From: Paraburkholderia piptadeniae
Lineage (GTDB): Bacteria > Pseudomonadota > Gammaproteobacteria > Burkholderiales > Burkholderiaceae
Reading direction: 5' to 3'
DNA length: 64,000 bases
NCBI RefSeq assembly: GCF_900007165.1
Contig: NZ_CYGY02000008.1
Coordinates: forward strand, 92,082-156,081
Shown here: in pieces, positions 45,450 through 56,939 of the stretch
Layout of the letters: each line of letters starts with the position of its first letter
How positions within the stretch are numbered: position 1 is the stretch's first letter
The notes under the pieces: model-generated
What the model was told of the DNA's origin: nothing
Database searches by the model: none
What the model saw: the letters and a program-made list of their open reading frames with translations, nothing else
Made by a program: the position numbers and the translations under genes

Positions 45450-46661
45450 TCATGCCGCTGCCGGCGCGTTCGGCGTGCGCGCATTGCGCAGATAGAGCAT
45501 CGTCGACAGCGCGACGGCGGCTGCCGCGGCGACGGCCGCGAACAGAAACACCGAGCCGTAGCCGAACTCGCCGGCGATATAGCCCGCCAGCGGCCCCGTC
45601 ACGCCGAGCGACAGATCGAGGAACACCGAATACGCGGACAGCGCCGCGCCACGGCTCGCGGGCGGCACGAGTCCCACCGCTTCGACGCCAAGCGCGGGGA
45701 ACACGAGCGCGAAGCCGAAGCCCGTCAGCGCGGCGCCCGCCAGCGCGACATGCGGCACGGGCGCGAGCCATAGCAACAGCAAGCCGACGCATTCGAACGA
45801 GAACGACGCAATCGCAACGCGAAAGCCGCCGTACGTCTTGATCGTATTGGCGAACAAAAGCCGCGCGCCGATGAACAGCGTGCCGAACACCGTCAGCGAC
45901 AGCGCCGCGTTCGGCCAGTGGTTCGCCGCGTAGAACAGCGTGATGAACGTCGCGATCGAGCCGAAGCCCGTCGAGCCGAGCGCGAGCCCGATGCCATGCG
46001 GCAGCACGCGCGTGAGCACGCTGCGATACGACATGCGTTCGCCGTGCACGACGGGCACGGGCGCGATCAGGCGCGCGAGGTAGTAGCCGAGCGCCGCGAG
46101 CGCGATTACGACGGCGCCGAGCGCGAAGAATCCGACCGCATGCGCAATCGCGACGCCGAGCGGCGCACCGATCGCGAGCGCGCCATAAGTGGCGATGCCG
46201 TTCCACGAGATCACGCGCGCATTGTTCGTCGTGCCGACGCGTCCGATGCCCCACAGGATCGCGCCCGTGCCGCACAGGCTTTCGCCGAAGCCGAGCACGA
46301 GACGGCTCAGCACCAGCAGACCGAGGCTCAGCGCCGGCCAGTGGCCGAGCAGCACGGCCACGAGCAACAGCACGCCGCTCGCACCGCAGCCGATCAGGCC
46401 GATCGTCACCGTTTTCTTCGGCCCGAGCGTGTCGGCGGAACGGCCCGCGAGCGGCCGCGATGCGAGCGTCGCGAAGTACTGGACGCTGATCGCGAGACCC
46501 GCGAGCACGGCGCTGTAACCGAGATCGTCATGGACGTAGCCCGGCAGCACCGCGAGCGGAATGCCGATCGTCAGGTAGCAAAGGAACGTGAAGAAAACGA
46601 CGGGAATGATCTGCAACGTGGTCGCAAATTCGCTGCGCGGCGTAGCGGAGTCGACGGACAT
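45450..46661 (-). CDS. MFS transporter (YhhS-like)
   Basis: The 403-residue protein has twelve membrane helices. The segment [64 protein letters not shown] is typical of the YhhS group. Lys-Lys after the first long loop and a central cytoplasmic loop near residue 205 fit MFS topology. Substrate is unknown. It is divergent from xdhA across a 400-base gap. Confidence 0.88.
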   Translation of the reverse strand: MSVDSATPRSEFATTLQIIPVVFFTFLCYLTIGIPLAVLPGYVHDDLGYSAVLAGLAISVQYFATLASRPLAGRSADTLGPKKTVTIGLIGCGASGVLLLVAVLLGHWPALSLGLLVLSRLVLGFGESLCGTGAILWGIGRVGTTNNARVISWNGIATYGALAIGAPLGVAIAHAVGFFALGAVVIALAALGYYLARLIAPVPVVHGERMSYRSVLTRVLPHGIGLALGSTGFGSIATFITLFYAANHWPNAALSLTVFGTLFIGARLLFANTIKTYGGFRVAIASFSFECVGLLLLWLAPVPHVALAGAALTGFGFALVFPALGVEAVGLVPPASRGAALSAYSVFLDLSLGVTGPLAGYIAGEFGYGSVFLFAAVAAAAAVALSTMLYLRNARTPNAPAAA

Positions 46662-47060
46662 GGGGAAAACGAGACTTGAAATCAGCAGGGAGGCGTGATT
46701 TTCCCATGGAACCGATTCCCTTGCAGACCCTGTTCAATATTTTCTCGTCGATGAAATGGGGCTGAACGATGGCTCTGACGGGTTCCCGTCAATTTTTTCC
46801 GGTTTCTGGCAGGCTTGCAAAGTTACGCCATCAGCACATAGGATGTCCGATATGAGCGAATTAAGACGAAAACATATCGAAACGGACTCATCGACATAAG
46901 TGCAACAGCTCGCCGCCGTCTCAATTTATCGCTCCAGTTGTATGTCCCCCATGCGATCGGGCCTATGGGTTGTGATCATTGATGATGCTACTTTTCGAAC
47001 CGTCAGCCGCACCGTCCGCACTCCCCATGCGGATGCGAATAACCGAAACGAGCACGAGAC
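46662..47060. other. Divergent intergenic region between MFS and xdhA
   Basis: About 400 bases that must hold the xdh operon promoter. At 46776-46791 there is a short hairpin TGACGG-GTTC-CCGTCA followed by ATTTTTT. This looks like a rightward terminator although no rightward gene precedes it. The rest is AT-richer than the genes; no clear operator was found. Confidence 0.4.
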
Positions 47061-48578
<1,518 letters not shown>

Positions 48579-48605
48579 CTGACAGGAATACGGAGAACCA
48601 GCAGA

Positions 48606-50969
48606 ATGAACCAGCAAGCCGAACCGTTTCTGAAGGACGCCACGGAACTCGCCGACTTCACGCAAGTGCACGTGTCGCGTCCGCATGAATCCGCGCATCT
48701 GCACGTGAGCGGCCGCGCGACCTACACCGATGACATCCCCGAACTCGCGGGCACGCTGCACGCGGCGCTCGGTTTGTCGCCGAAAGCGCACGCGAAGATC
48801 GTGTCGATGAAGTTCGACAAGGTGCGCGCGACGCCCGGCGTCGTCGCCGTCTTCACCGCCGACGATATCCCCGGCCACAACGACTGCGCGCCGATCGTCA
48901 AAGGCGACGATCCGATTCTCGCGGACGGCATCGTGCAGTACGTCGGTCAGCCGATGTTCATCGTTGTCGCGACGTCGCACGATGCGGCGCGCCTCGGCGC
49001 GCGTCGCGCGGAGTTCGAATTCGAGGAACTTCCCGCCGTGCTGACGGCGCAGCAGGCGCGCACCGCGAACCAGAGCGTGATTCCGCCGATGAAGCTCGCG
49101 CGCGGCGACGCCGCCTCGAAGCTCACGCGCGCGGCGCATCGCGAAGCGGGAGAAATGCTGCTCGGCGGGCAGGAGCAGTTCTACCTGGAAGGCCAGATTT
49201 CATACGCGGTGCCGAAGGACGACGACGGCATGCACGTCTGGTGCTCGACGCAGCACCCGAGCGAAATGCAGCATCTCATCTCGCACGTGCTGGGCGTCCA
49301 CTCGCACAACGTGCTGGTCGAATGCCGCCGGATGGGCGGCGGCTTCGGCGGCAAGGAATCGCAGTCGGGGATGTTCGCGTGCTGCGCGGCGCTCGCCGCG
49401 TGGAAGCTGCTGTGCCCCGTCAAGCTGCGTCCGGACCGAGACGACGACATGATGGTCACGGGCAAGCGCCACGATTTCCACTATACGTATGACGTCGGCT
49501 ACGACGACGAAGGCGTGATCGAAGGCGTGTCCGTCGACATGACGTCGCGCTGCGGCTTTTCCGCCGACCTGTCGGGCCCCGTGATGACGCGCGCCGTCTG
49601 TCACTTCGACAACGCGTACTACTTGTCGGATGTGGCCATCGACGGCTTCTGCGGCAAGACGAACACGCAGTCGAACACGGCGTTTCGTGGCTTCGGCGGG
49701 CCGCAGGGCGCATTCGCGATCGAGTACGTCATCGACAACGTCGCGCGTTCGCTCGGCAAGGACTCGCTGGACGTGCGCCGTCGCAATCTGTACGGCAAGA
49801 CCGAGCGCAACCAGACGCCGTATGGCCAGATCGTCGAAGACAACGTGATTCACGAGCTGATCGACGAGCTCGAAGCGACGAGCGACTATCGCAAGCGCCG
49901 CGCCGAAGTGCTCGAATTCAACCGCAACAACGCAGTGCTGAAAAAGGGCCTCGCGCTGACGCCCGTAAAATTCGGCATCGCGTTCAACGTCACGCACTTC
50001 AATCAGGCGGGCGCGCTCGTTCACATCTATACCGATGGCTCGGTGCTCGTGAACCACGGCGGCACGGAAATGGGCCAGGGGCTCAACACGAAGGTCGCGC
50101 AGGTGGTCGCGCATGAACTGGGCGTGAGCTTCAATCGCGTGCGCGTGACGGCGACCGATACGTCGAAGGTCGCAAACACGTCGGCGACGGCGGCATCGAC
50201 GGGCTCGGACCTGAACGGCAAGGCCGCGCAGGATGCCGCGCGTCAGTTGCGCGAACGTCTCGCCGCGTTCGTCGCCGACAAGTTCGGCGCAGGCGAAGTG
50301 ACGGCATCGCAGGTGCGTTTCGCGGGCGACTGCGTGCTGGTCGGCGATGCCGTCGTGCCGTTCGAAGAAGTGATCGCGAAAGCGTACGTCGCGCGCGTGC
50401 AGTTGTGGTCCGACGGTTTCTACGCGACGCCGAAGCTCTACTGGGATCAGGCGAAGCTGCAAGGGCGGCCGTTCTTCTACTACTCGTATGGCGCGGCCGT
50501 GTCGGAAGTCGTGATCGACACGCTGACGGGCGAAATGCGCGTGCTGCGCGCCGATGCGCTGCACGATGTGGGCGCATCGCTGAACCCGGCAATCGATGTC
50601 GGCCAGGTCGAAGGCGGCTTCATTCAGGGCATGGGCTGGCTCACGACAGAAGAGCTGTGGTGGAACGCGGGCGGCAAGCTGATGACACACGCGCCATCCA
50701 CCTACAAGATTCCGACCGTCAACGACACGCCGCCCGACTTCCGCGTGCGTCTCTTCAAGAACCGCAACGCGGAGGACAGCACTCACCGCTCGAAGGCGAC
50801 GGGCGAGCCGCCGCTGCTGCTGCCGTTCTCCGTGTTCTTTGCGATCCGCGATGCGGTGGCCGCCGTCGGCGATTACAAGGTGAATCCGCCGCTGAACGCG
50901 CCCGCGACGGGCGAAGAAATCCTGAAGGCAGTCGGCGCGGTGCGTGCCGCCCGCCAGGACCGGCACTAA
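48606..50969 (+). CDS. xdhB: Xanthine dehydrogenase molybdopterin-binding subunit
   Basis: The 787-residue catalytic subunit has HLHVSGRATYTDDIPELAGTLHAALGLS at the start. MGGGFGGKESQ and NTAFRGFGGPQGAFAIE bind the molybdenum cofactor. GTEMGQGLNTK follows, and the active-site Glu is in the final TGEPPLLLPFSVFFAIRDAV region. Length is normal. It is followed after 23 bases by a shortened xdhC. Confidence 0.97.
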   Translation: MNQQAEPFLKDATELADFTQVHVSRPHESAHLHVSGRATYTDDIPELAGTLHAALGLSPKAHAKIVSMKFDKVRATPGVVAVFTADDIPGHNDCAPIVKGDDPILADGIVQYVGQPMFIVVATSHDAARLGARRAEFEFEELPAVLTAQQARTANQSVIPPMKLARGDAASKLTRAAHREAGEMLLGGQEQFYLEGQISYAVPKDDDGMHVWCSTQHPSEMQHLISHVLGVHSHNVLVECRRMGGGFGGKESQSGMFACCAALAAWKLLCPVKLRPDRDDDMMVTGKRHDFHYTYDVGYDDEGVIEGVSVDMTSRCGFSADLSGPVMTRAVCHFDNAYYLSDVAIDGFCGKTNTQSNTAFRGFGGPQGAFAIEYVIDNVARSLGKDSLDVRRRNLYGKTERNQTPYGQIVEDNVIHELIDELEATSDYRKRRAEVLEFNRNNAVLKKGLALTPVKFGIAFNVTHFNQAGALVHIYTDGSVLVNHGGTEMGQGLNTKVAQVVAHELGVSFNRVRVTATDTSKVANTSATAASTGSDLNGKAAQDAARQLRERLAAFVADKFGAGEVTASQVRFAGDCVLVGDAVVPFEEVIAKAYVARVQLWSDGFYATPKLYWDQAKLQGRPFFYYSYGAAVSEVVIDTLTGEMRVLRADALHDVGASLNPAIDVGQVEGGFIQGMGWLTTEELWWNAGGKLMTHAPSTYKIPTVNDTPPDFRVRLFKNRNAEDSTHRSKATGEPPLLLPFSVFFAIRDAVAAVGDYKVNPPLNAPATGEEILKAVGAVRAARQDRH

Positions 50970-50992
50970 ACTCGAGTTGTGGAGTGTTCGCC

Positions 50993-51583
50993 ATGATGCG
51001 CGTTCCGTCTTTCTCCGACATGCCTGTTCAGATCGGCCGGCGCAGCGGCCACGCGACGAAGTTGCCGCCGCCGATGCATATCGTGCTGTTCGGCGCAGGC
51101 CACGTCGGTCATGCGCTGATCGCGCTGCTTGGCCGTTTGCCGTGCGTCGTGCAATGGGTCGACGAACGCGACGAACTGTTCCCCGACGAAGTGCCCGCGA
51201 ACGTGCAGGTCGAAGCGACCGACACGCCCGCTGCCATCGTCGACGAAGCGCCGCCGGGCGCGTACTTCCTCGTGATGACGCACAATCACGCGCTCGATTT
51301 TTCGCTGACCGAGCGCATCATGCGGCGGCGCGATTTCGCGTACTTCGGGTTGATCGGCTCCAAGACCAAGCGCGTGAAGTTCGAGCGTCGCTTGATCGGT
51401 CGAGGCGTCGATGCCGAGCGCCTCTTTGAAATGACCTGTCCGATCGGCGTGCCGGGAATCGTCGACAAGGCGCCGCCGTCGATTGCGGTGGCCGTGTGCG
51501 CCGAGCTGCTGCAAGTGCGCACGCAGCAGGTTTCGCTTGCGGACTTTGGCTGCGCTCAGAACGCACCCTGTATCGGCGTTTGA
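50993..51583 (+). CDS. xdhC: XdhC, xanthine dehydrogenase accessory protein, lacking its N-terminal domain
   Basis: This encodes 196 residues, whereas XdhC proteins are usually around 250-340. The C-terminal Rossmann domain is complete: MHIVLFGAGHVGHALIALLGRLPCVVQWVDERDELFP, VMTHNHALDFSLTERIMRRRDFAYFGLIGSKTKRVKFERRL and CPIGVPGIVDKAPPSIAVAV. The N-terminal XdhC/CoxI domain with its Cys and GGH motifs is missing; only 27 unrelated residues precede the Rossmann domain. Since xdhB ends just 23 bases upstream, the missing part is not in another frame. XdhC inserts sulfurated molybdenum cofactor, so this allele may be impaired. Confidence 0.8.
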   Translation: MMRVPSFSDMPVQIGRRSGHATKLPPPMHIVLFGAGHVGHALIALLGRLPCVVQWVDERDELFPDEVPANVQVEATDTPAAIVDEAPPGAYFLVMTHNHALDFSLTERIMRRRDFAYFGLIGSKTKRVKFERRLIGRGVDAERLFEMTCPIGVPGIVDKAPPSIAVAVCAELLQVRTQQVSLADFGCAQNAPCIGV

Positions 51584-51702
51584 AGCGACGTTCGATTCCT
51601 CCAGCGGGCGCGGCGGGGAAGCTTGCCGCGCCTGTTTTTTTGCGTCCGCTTCTTATGTTTGCTTCGCTTCGCCCGGGCATCCGCGAATGAACTCGCGGCG
51701 CT

Positions 51703-52653
51703 TTACTTCGTCCCCCGCCGCCCCTTCGTCGCCACCAGCATCTCCGACACCTGCGCCATCAGCCCGCGCAGCCACGCGATATCGCTTGGCCGGTCCGGCT
51801 GCGGATGCCACATCTGATAGCACTTGATGCGCGGAAACGGAATCGGCACGTCGACGACCGCGAGCGGCAGCATCTCCGCGTAATGCCGCGCGAAGCGGCG
51901 CGTCGTCGTGAAGATCAGATCGGATTGCAGCAGCACCTGCGGCACGAGCCCGAAGTAGGGCAGCGTGGCGACGATGCGCCGCGACGCGTTCGCTCGCTTG
52001 AACCCCGTGTCGATCGCGCCGCCGCGCGCGCCGCTATAGTGCGCGGGCGCGAGATGCGGCGCGGCGAGATACGCGTCGCGCGTCAGCGGCGCTTTCGCGA
52101 GGGGATGATCGGCGCGCATCATGCACACGACGGTATCGGAGAACAGGTCGCTGCGCTCGAAGCGCGCGTCGGGCTTCGGCCAGTTGCCGATCACGAGATC
52201 GAGCTCGCCGGCATCGAGCGCGGACGCATGATCGAGCAGCGGCCCGAGCGATTCGATTTCGAGCCGTGCATGCGGCGCCGCCTCGCGGAACTGCGCGATC
52301 ACCGTCGGCATGAAGAAGTCGTTCAGATAGTCGGGCGCGGCGACGCGGAACGTGCGGCGCGAGCGCGCCGGATCGAAGTCGCCATGAGGCGTCGCGACGA
52401 AATCGACGTCGCGCAGCACCTTCTGCGCGGAAGCGAGCAGCGATTCGCCGTATTCCGTCGGCACCATGCCCGACTTGCCGCGCACGAGAATCGGATCGTT
52501 CAGCGTCTCGCGCAGCTTGCGCAGCGCGGTGCTGATGGCGGGCTGCGTCTGGTTCAGCCGCAACGCGGTCTGCGTGACGCTGCGCTCGACGAGCAATGTG
52601 CGCAGCACGCGCACGAGCCAGATATCGAGTGAAGCGGCAGTGACGTCGTCCAT
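51703..52653 (-). CDS. LysR-family transcriptional regulator
   Basis: This encodes 316 residues. The helix-turn-helix at about residues 8-65 (LVRVLRTLLVERSVTQTALRLNQTQPAISTALRKLRETLNDPILVR) is of the NodD/NahR-like subgroup. The effector domain contains FRVAAPDYLNDFFMPTVIAQFRE. The start at 52653 was chosen over the extension to 52806. It converges on xdhC; target genes are not evident. Confidence 0.9.
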   Translation of the reverse strand: MDDVTAASLDIWLVRVLRTLLVERSVTQTALRLNQTQPAISTALRKLRETLNDPILVRGKSGMVPTEYGESLLASAQKVLRDVDFVATPHGDFDPARSRRTFRVAAPDYLNDFFMPTVIAQFREAAPHARLEIESLGPLLDHASALDAGELDLVIGNWPKPDARFERSDLFSDTVVCMMRADHPLAKAPLTRDAYLAAPHLAPAHYSGARGGAIDTGFKRANASRRIVATLPYFGLVPQVLLQSDLIFTTTRRFARHYAEMLPLAVVDVPIPFPRIKCYQMWHPQPDRPSDIAWLRGLMAQVSEMLVATKGRRGTK

Positions 52654-53033
52654 GAATCGGCGGGGCGGGGAAGGCCCGTTGAAGGCATTCGAATGCGGGT
52701 ATCGAACCGTGCATCGCGCGCGGGCAGTGATCCCGTTGCCAGCATCGCGCCGCACGCGCGAAGCCATAACCTTAGGCCCGTTTGCCCCGCGCCGGCCATA
52801 GCGCAAGCGGTATGACGGGCATCACGGACCGTGAGCCACGCGCGTTGCGGGTGCCGCGCAAAAGCGCGACGCAATGGCGCCGAAGCGGCGCGGTGCGACG
52901 GGCGCCGTGAGCGGGTGTCGCGCTACGAGCGCCACGCCATGCACGACCTGCGTTGCCAGCGCCGCACGACGGACCCGCCATGCAGCAACCGCCTGGCTAC
53001 GTACGGCACACCCAGCCACCAGACGCCGCCCGC
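52654..53033. other. Intergenic region, nothing recognised
   Basis: About 380 bases between two leftward genes. It is GC-rich with some short imperfect repeats but has no supported gene, terminator or operator. Confidence 0.35.
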
Positions 53034-53678
53034 TCAGGCCTTCGCGAGCCCCGACGGCAGCGACGTGATGCGCTTCACTTCCTTCGATTCGAGCCAGTTC
53101 GGCGTGCGCGCGCAGTAGAGCGCCATCGGCAGCGCGTCTTCGCCCCAGAACAACTGCTTGTTCAGCCAGAACGTCGGCACGCCGAATACGCCGATGGCGA
53201 TCGCGTCGGTGCCGTTGCGCGTCAGTTGCGCGCGCGTCGCTCCGCGCGCGATCAGCGCCTCGCCGTCGGGCACGTTCATGCGTTCGCACAGCGCGGCGAA
53301 GCCATCCGCCGTCGACGGATCGCGGCCGTCGCGCCAGATGAAGCGGAAGATTTCGCGCACCGTGTTCATGTCGGCGCCGAGCGCCGTCGCGAGCAGCATC
53401 GGCTTGACCGAGTCGAACGGATGCGCGGGCGGCATCCGGAACGGAATGCCCAGTTGCTCGGCGCGAAAGAGTGCGTAGCGGTACGTGAAGATGCGCTTGG
53501 CGGGTACGTCGTAGGCGACGCGGTGTCCCCAGTGGCGATACAGATCGTTCAGCAGCACGGGCGTCAGCACGAACGGCAACCCGGGCCATTTGTCGTGCTG
53601 TTCGAGCAGCAGATACGAGAACGGCGAGACAAAGTCGTAAAACCACAGTGGCTGCGTGGCGTCGATGCCATCGGTCAT
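53034..53678 (-). CDS. DsbA-fold 2-hydroxychromene-2-carboxylate isomerase family protein
   Basis: The 214-residue protein has the kappa-class thioredoxin fold, with LWFYDFVSPFSYLLLEQ in place of the C-x-x-C site; the Ser of S-P-(Y/F)-S-Y contacts glutathione. AIAIGVFGVPTFWLNKQLFWGED is the cis-Pro region. The family includes NahD of naphthalene breakdown and GSH-dependent isomerases. No aromatic-ring genes are adjacent, so the substrate is open. The ATG at 53678 follows GGGAGA. Confidence 0.85.
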   Translation of the reverse strand: MTDGIDATQPLWFYDFVSPFSYLLLEQHDKWPGLPFVLTPVLLNDLYRHWGHRVAYDVPAKRIFTYRYALFRAEQLGIPFRMPPAHPFDSVKPMLLATALGADMNTVREIFRFIWRDGRDPSTADGFAALCERMNVPDGEALIARGATRAQLTRNGTDAIAIGVFGVPTFWLNKQLFWGEDALPMALYCARTPNWLESKEVKRITSLPSGLAKA

Positions 53679-53833
53679 GATGTCTCCCGGTTTCCTGAGT
53701 CGGCGGGCTGTCGCGATGCCGTGCGTCAACCCGTTCTGGTTGATTCGATCTTACGCAAAGCACGCCCCGTTCGCATCATTTGATGAAGCGGCGCTGTTGC
53801 GTCCGGCTCTTCAACGTACCTTCGCAGGAGCGA

Positions 53834-55399
53834 TCACGCGTCGTGGCCCGGCCCTTCGCGGTCCTCGTGAGCTTCGTGACTGGCTGCGCGTGCTTCGGCG
53901 CGGGTGATGGCGCCGCCGGCATGGGCGCGTGCTTCGTCCGGCGAGCCGGTCGAGTGGGCCGAGTGGGCCGAGTGAGCCGAGTGAGCCGGTTGCGCGTCGT
54001 CAGCCACGTCACGCGCGGCGGCCGCCGCGGCCGCTTCCGAATCGCGCGTGAGGCGCGCCCGCACGAAGCCGATATGCTCGCGCAGCACATAGAATTGATC
54101 TGCATAGGCAAGCGGCATCTTCAGGCCGTTGACCGACTCCTCGATCTTGTCGAGCCGTTCGACGAGCCCCTCGCGCTCGGCCGCCGACGTTTCGTTGAGC
54201 GCCTCGCGCTCGATCGCGATCAACGCGCCGTACCAGCGGTAGATGCGCGACTTCACGCGCCACGCATACAGCGACGGCACGAGCCTCAGCCCCGGAATCA
54301 GCACGACGATGATCGGCACCAGCACGACCAGCAGCCGGTCCGCGAGGCTCGCGAGCCAGAACGGCAGGATGCGGTAGAGGAAGCCCTTGCCCGACTTGTA
54401 GTAGCGGGCGGCATCGTCGCTGATCGGGAAGTCGTGCGCGAGCGGAGCGGGGAATTCGCCCGCCTTCTGCATCACGCTCGCCTTGCTGTGCACCTCGCGC
54501 GCCGCTTCGATGAGCAGATCGGAGAGCGCCGGATGCAGCGAATCGCGCGCGACAAGTTCTTCCGTCGGCGCGATCATGTGCAGCGTCGTCGACGGCAGGT
54601 TCTTGCCGAGGTCGAACGAGCCCATCGGCATTTCGAGCTGCGTCAGATATGGAAAGCGCCGCGCATACGCGCCCGCCTGCGTGAAATCGTAGAACTGCAC
54701 GCCCGCCGTCCGATACAGCTTGCCCATCACGGGAGGCTGCGCGTTGTCGCCCGTGAGGATGGCCGCGTCGATCTTGCCCGCGATCAGCGCCTGCGCGGCG
54801 TCGTCGCCGGAGAGCGGCAGCAGCTTCGTCGGGCCGTCCGGCGTGATGCCGTTGGCCTTCAGCAGTTGAAGCGCCAGCTCGCGCGTGCCGCTGCCTTCAG
54901 CGCCAATCGCGATGCGCTTGCCCTTGAACTCCGACAACAGCGTGACCATCGCGCCGCGATAGAAGATCGCGACGGGCACATAGCCGACGCTACCAAGCGA
55001 CATCAGCCCGTCCGTCATCTCCCTCGATGGCGCGATGCCGTCCTGCACGAAGCCGACATCGACGTTCGCATGCGGATCGGTCAGACGTTTGAGGTTGTCG
55101 GCGGAGCCTTCCGTCTCCAGCACATTGAGCGTGATGCGGTTGCGCGCGAGGATGGCCTTGTACCTCTGCGCGGCCACCCAGAAAGTGCTGCCTTTCGGTC
55201 CGGCCGCCATTGTCAGCGTGTCGGGCGGCGCGGGCTGGATCAGGCGCACGGCGATGTAGATCGCGATTGCGCTGATCAGCAGGATCGGGCCGAACGACAC
55301 GGCGAGATCGCGCCACGAGATCGCCACGAAGCGGGCGACGAGGTGGGGCGGCTTGCGGCGAGGGGTGCGTTCCGGTGGACGTCCGTCGGAAGGCTTCAT
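53834..55399 (-). CDS. Membrane-anchored TAXI-type solute-binding protein
   Basis: This encodes 521 residues. One membrane helix at about residues 33-54 (VSFGPILLISAIAIYIAVRLI) is followed by the TAXI/TRAP binding fold: LTMAAGPKGSTFWVAAQRYKAIL, then KGKRIAIGAEGSGTRELALQLL. A second helix is at about residues 349-372 (SLADRLLVVLVPIIVVLIPGL), then a cytoplasmic coiled part and a low-complexity tail with (AHS)4. Classical TAXI proteins are soluble and pair with a fused DctQM permease; no permease is nearby, so this may be a sensor or an orphan. Confidence 0.8.
   Translation of the reverse strand: MKPSDGRPPERTPRRKPPHLVARFVAISWRDLAVSFGPILLISAIAIYIAVRLIQPAPPDTLTMAAGPKGSTFWVAAQRYKAILARNRITLNVLETEGSADNLKRLTDPHANVDVGFVQDGIAPSREMTDGLMSLGSVGYVPVAIFYRGAMVTLLSEFKGKRIAIGAEGSGTRELALQLLKANGITPDGPTKLLPLSGDDAAQALIAGKIDAAILTGDNAQPPVMGKLYRTAGVQFYDFTQAGAYARRFPYLTQLEMPMGSFDLGKNLPSTTLHMIAPTEELVARDSLHPALSDLLIEAAREVHSKASVMQKAGEFPAPLAHDFPISDDAARYYKSGKGFLYRILPFWLASLADRLLVVLVPIIVVLIPGLRLVPSLYAWRVKSRIYRWYGALIAIEREALNETSAAEREGLVERLDKIEESVNGLKMPLAYADQFYVLREHIGFVRARLTRDSEAAAAAAARDVADDAQPAHSAHSAHSAHSTGSPDEARAHAGGAITRAEARAASHEAHEDREGPGHDA
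53952..53987. repeat. Four tandem 9-bp repeats in the TAXI gene
   Basis: Units GAGTGGGCC, GAGTGGGCC, GAGTGAGCC and GAGTGAGCC lie head to tail and encode A-H-S four times in the C-terminal tail. Being a multiple of three, copy number can change without breaking the frame. Confidence 0.85.
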
Positions 55400-55995
55400 G
55401 GGAATGCTTGGTTGTCAGGAAGTGATCAGGTTGGTTCAATGATGTCGGGCGATCTGCCCGGGCGCAACGGCTAGCGCCCGCCGGCTGCAAACGCTGCGCA
55501 CCCGTTTCGACGTTCGCGCCGATGGTACATGAGATTGAAGGCGCGGCGGCGCGCGCAACCGGGACGCGGTGCGAAAAACGCATAACAAATAGTGAGCTGG
55601 CATTCACTTGGCACCGCCGGCGCGCAGCGGCAACAAAGCCCGAAGTTGCAACGCGAAGCGCGACGAAAGCGCGATATCCTTTGCAGAACTTGCGCGGCTA
55701 GATTACATTGGCATCGCTGCCGCGAAACAACGTTTGCGCTGCGCGACCCGGCCGGACTTACGAGACCAGGGCGCGCTGCCGGCGCGCGGCGGACGGCCAG
55801 CGTAAATGAACCGCTGCGCATCAGTAGCGCCGGCCGTCGCACACCTTCCAATGCCTCTCTCGCAGACCGTGACAACGCTCCAGGGCCCGCCATTGCCTCG
55901 TTGCGCCTTTGTGCGCCGCGTGAAAGCGGGCCGCCCGCAGTCGTAACCAAGCCGCTAGCCAAACGCGGTCCAAACCAAAGCAAAAAGGAGAAGTC
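55400..55995. other. Divergent intergenic region, no supported gene
   Basis: About 600 bases between the leftward TAXI gene and the rightward BON gene. Several frames cross it on both strands, but none has a domain or a good ribosome site. Promoters for both neighbours should be here; I could not identify them. Confidence 0.4.
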
Positions 55996-56352
55996 ATGAA
56001 ATCGGTCGATTTTCTGAAGGCACTGGGTGGTGTCGTCGCAATGGTCGTCGCATGCCACACGTATGCCCAGGCAAGCGACTCCACGTCCACCGGCACGACG
56101 GCGGCAGCGCCCGCCGCTAACTCGAAGGCAGCGAAGAAGGAGAACCGCGCGCTCGGCAAGAAGGTCCGCGCGGCGCTCGATAAGTCGGGTGACATCGACG
56201 TGTCGAAAATCGACGTCCGCGCCCATGGCGGCGCGGTCACGCTGACGGGCACGGCGCCCGACAACGACCAGATCCAGAAGGCTGGCGAAGTCGCGAAGGG
56301 CGTGGCGGGCGTGACTTCGGTGACGAACAAGATCAGCGTCCGGCAGCAGTAA
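55996..56352 (+). CDS. BON-domain periplasmic protein
   Basis: This encodes 118 residues. A signal peptide ends A-Q-A near residue 26. An Ala/Ser/Thr-rich linker comes next, then one BON domain at about residues 52-116 (KKVRAALDKSGDIDVSKIDVRAHGGAVTLTGTAPDNDQIQKAGEVAKGVAGVTSVTNKISV). BON proteins bind phospholipids and are often induced by osmotic or envelope stress. The start is preceded by AAAAGGAGAAG. Confidence 0.88.
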   Translation: MKSVDFLKALGGVVAMVVACHTYAQASDSTSTGTTAAAPAANSKAAKKENRALGKKVRAALDKSGDIDVSKIDVRAHGGAVTLTGTAPDNDQIQKAGEVAKGVAGVTSVTNKISVRQQ

Positions 56353-56939
56353 GCGATGCCGCCGGGCTCGCGCCGGAGGGACTACGGTCCGGATGGTGCG
56401 GGTAGCGGACGACTGGTCGCGCGACGGGCGGCACCGTGCATCTTGCGGCGTCGTTACCGGTCAGAATGACAAGCGGGCTTCCGTGCCGAACGGAAGCCCG
56501 TTTCGCTTTGTACGGTTTTGCGCGGCGCTGCGCTGCGCGTGCGTTCGGCAAGCCGGGCAGACGCGCGGCAAACGGCTGCACGAAGGCCCGCGTTTCTCCA
56601 CGAAACGGGACGGCTCGATCGCCATCTCTGCGCGTAGACGGAGAGCCGATTGCCTCGCAGCCGCATCCAGCCGATATTTCAGGTCATGCGGATGTCGCGC
56701 GGCGGGTGTTGGCGCCGCCGGACTGTCTCCGGCGCGAGACGGTCCTCGTGGCTCGCGCTCGCGCTTCTGCATCGCGCGAACTCCCGGTGAACCCGCACGG
56801 CGGCGCGCCCGACGCGACATCCGTGCAATCGGCGCGAAACTTGCGTTGGAGCAGCCGCCGTCGGCTCGCCCGCTGCGTGCTTCGACTGACGGCAGCGGAT
56901 GAGCTCCGGCGCCGAGACAACAAGACATTGGAGACGATG
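56353..56939. other. Intergenic region before the oligomer hydrolase
   Basis: About 590 bases holding the BON terminator at 56474-56500. The rest is GC-rich, with long open frames on both strands caused by composition. No promoter or small gene could be supported. Confidence 0.4.
56474..56500 (+). terminator. Terminator after the BON gene
   Basis: An 11-bp stem CGGGCTTCCGT/ACGGAAGCCCG with a 5-base loop is followed by TTTCGCTTTG. It lies 120 bases past the BON stop, in a 590-base gap that otherwise shows no gene. Confidence 0.75.
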
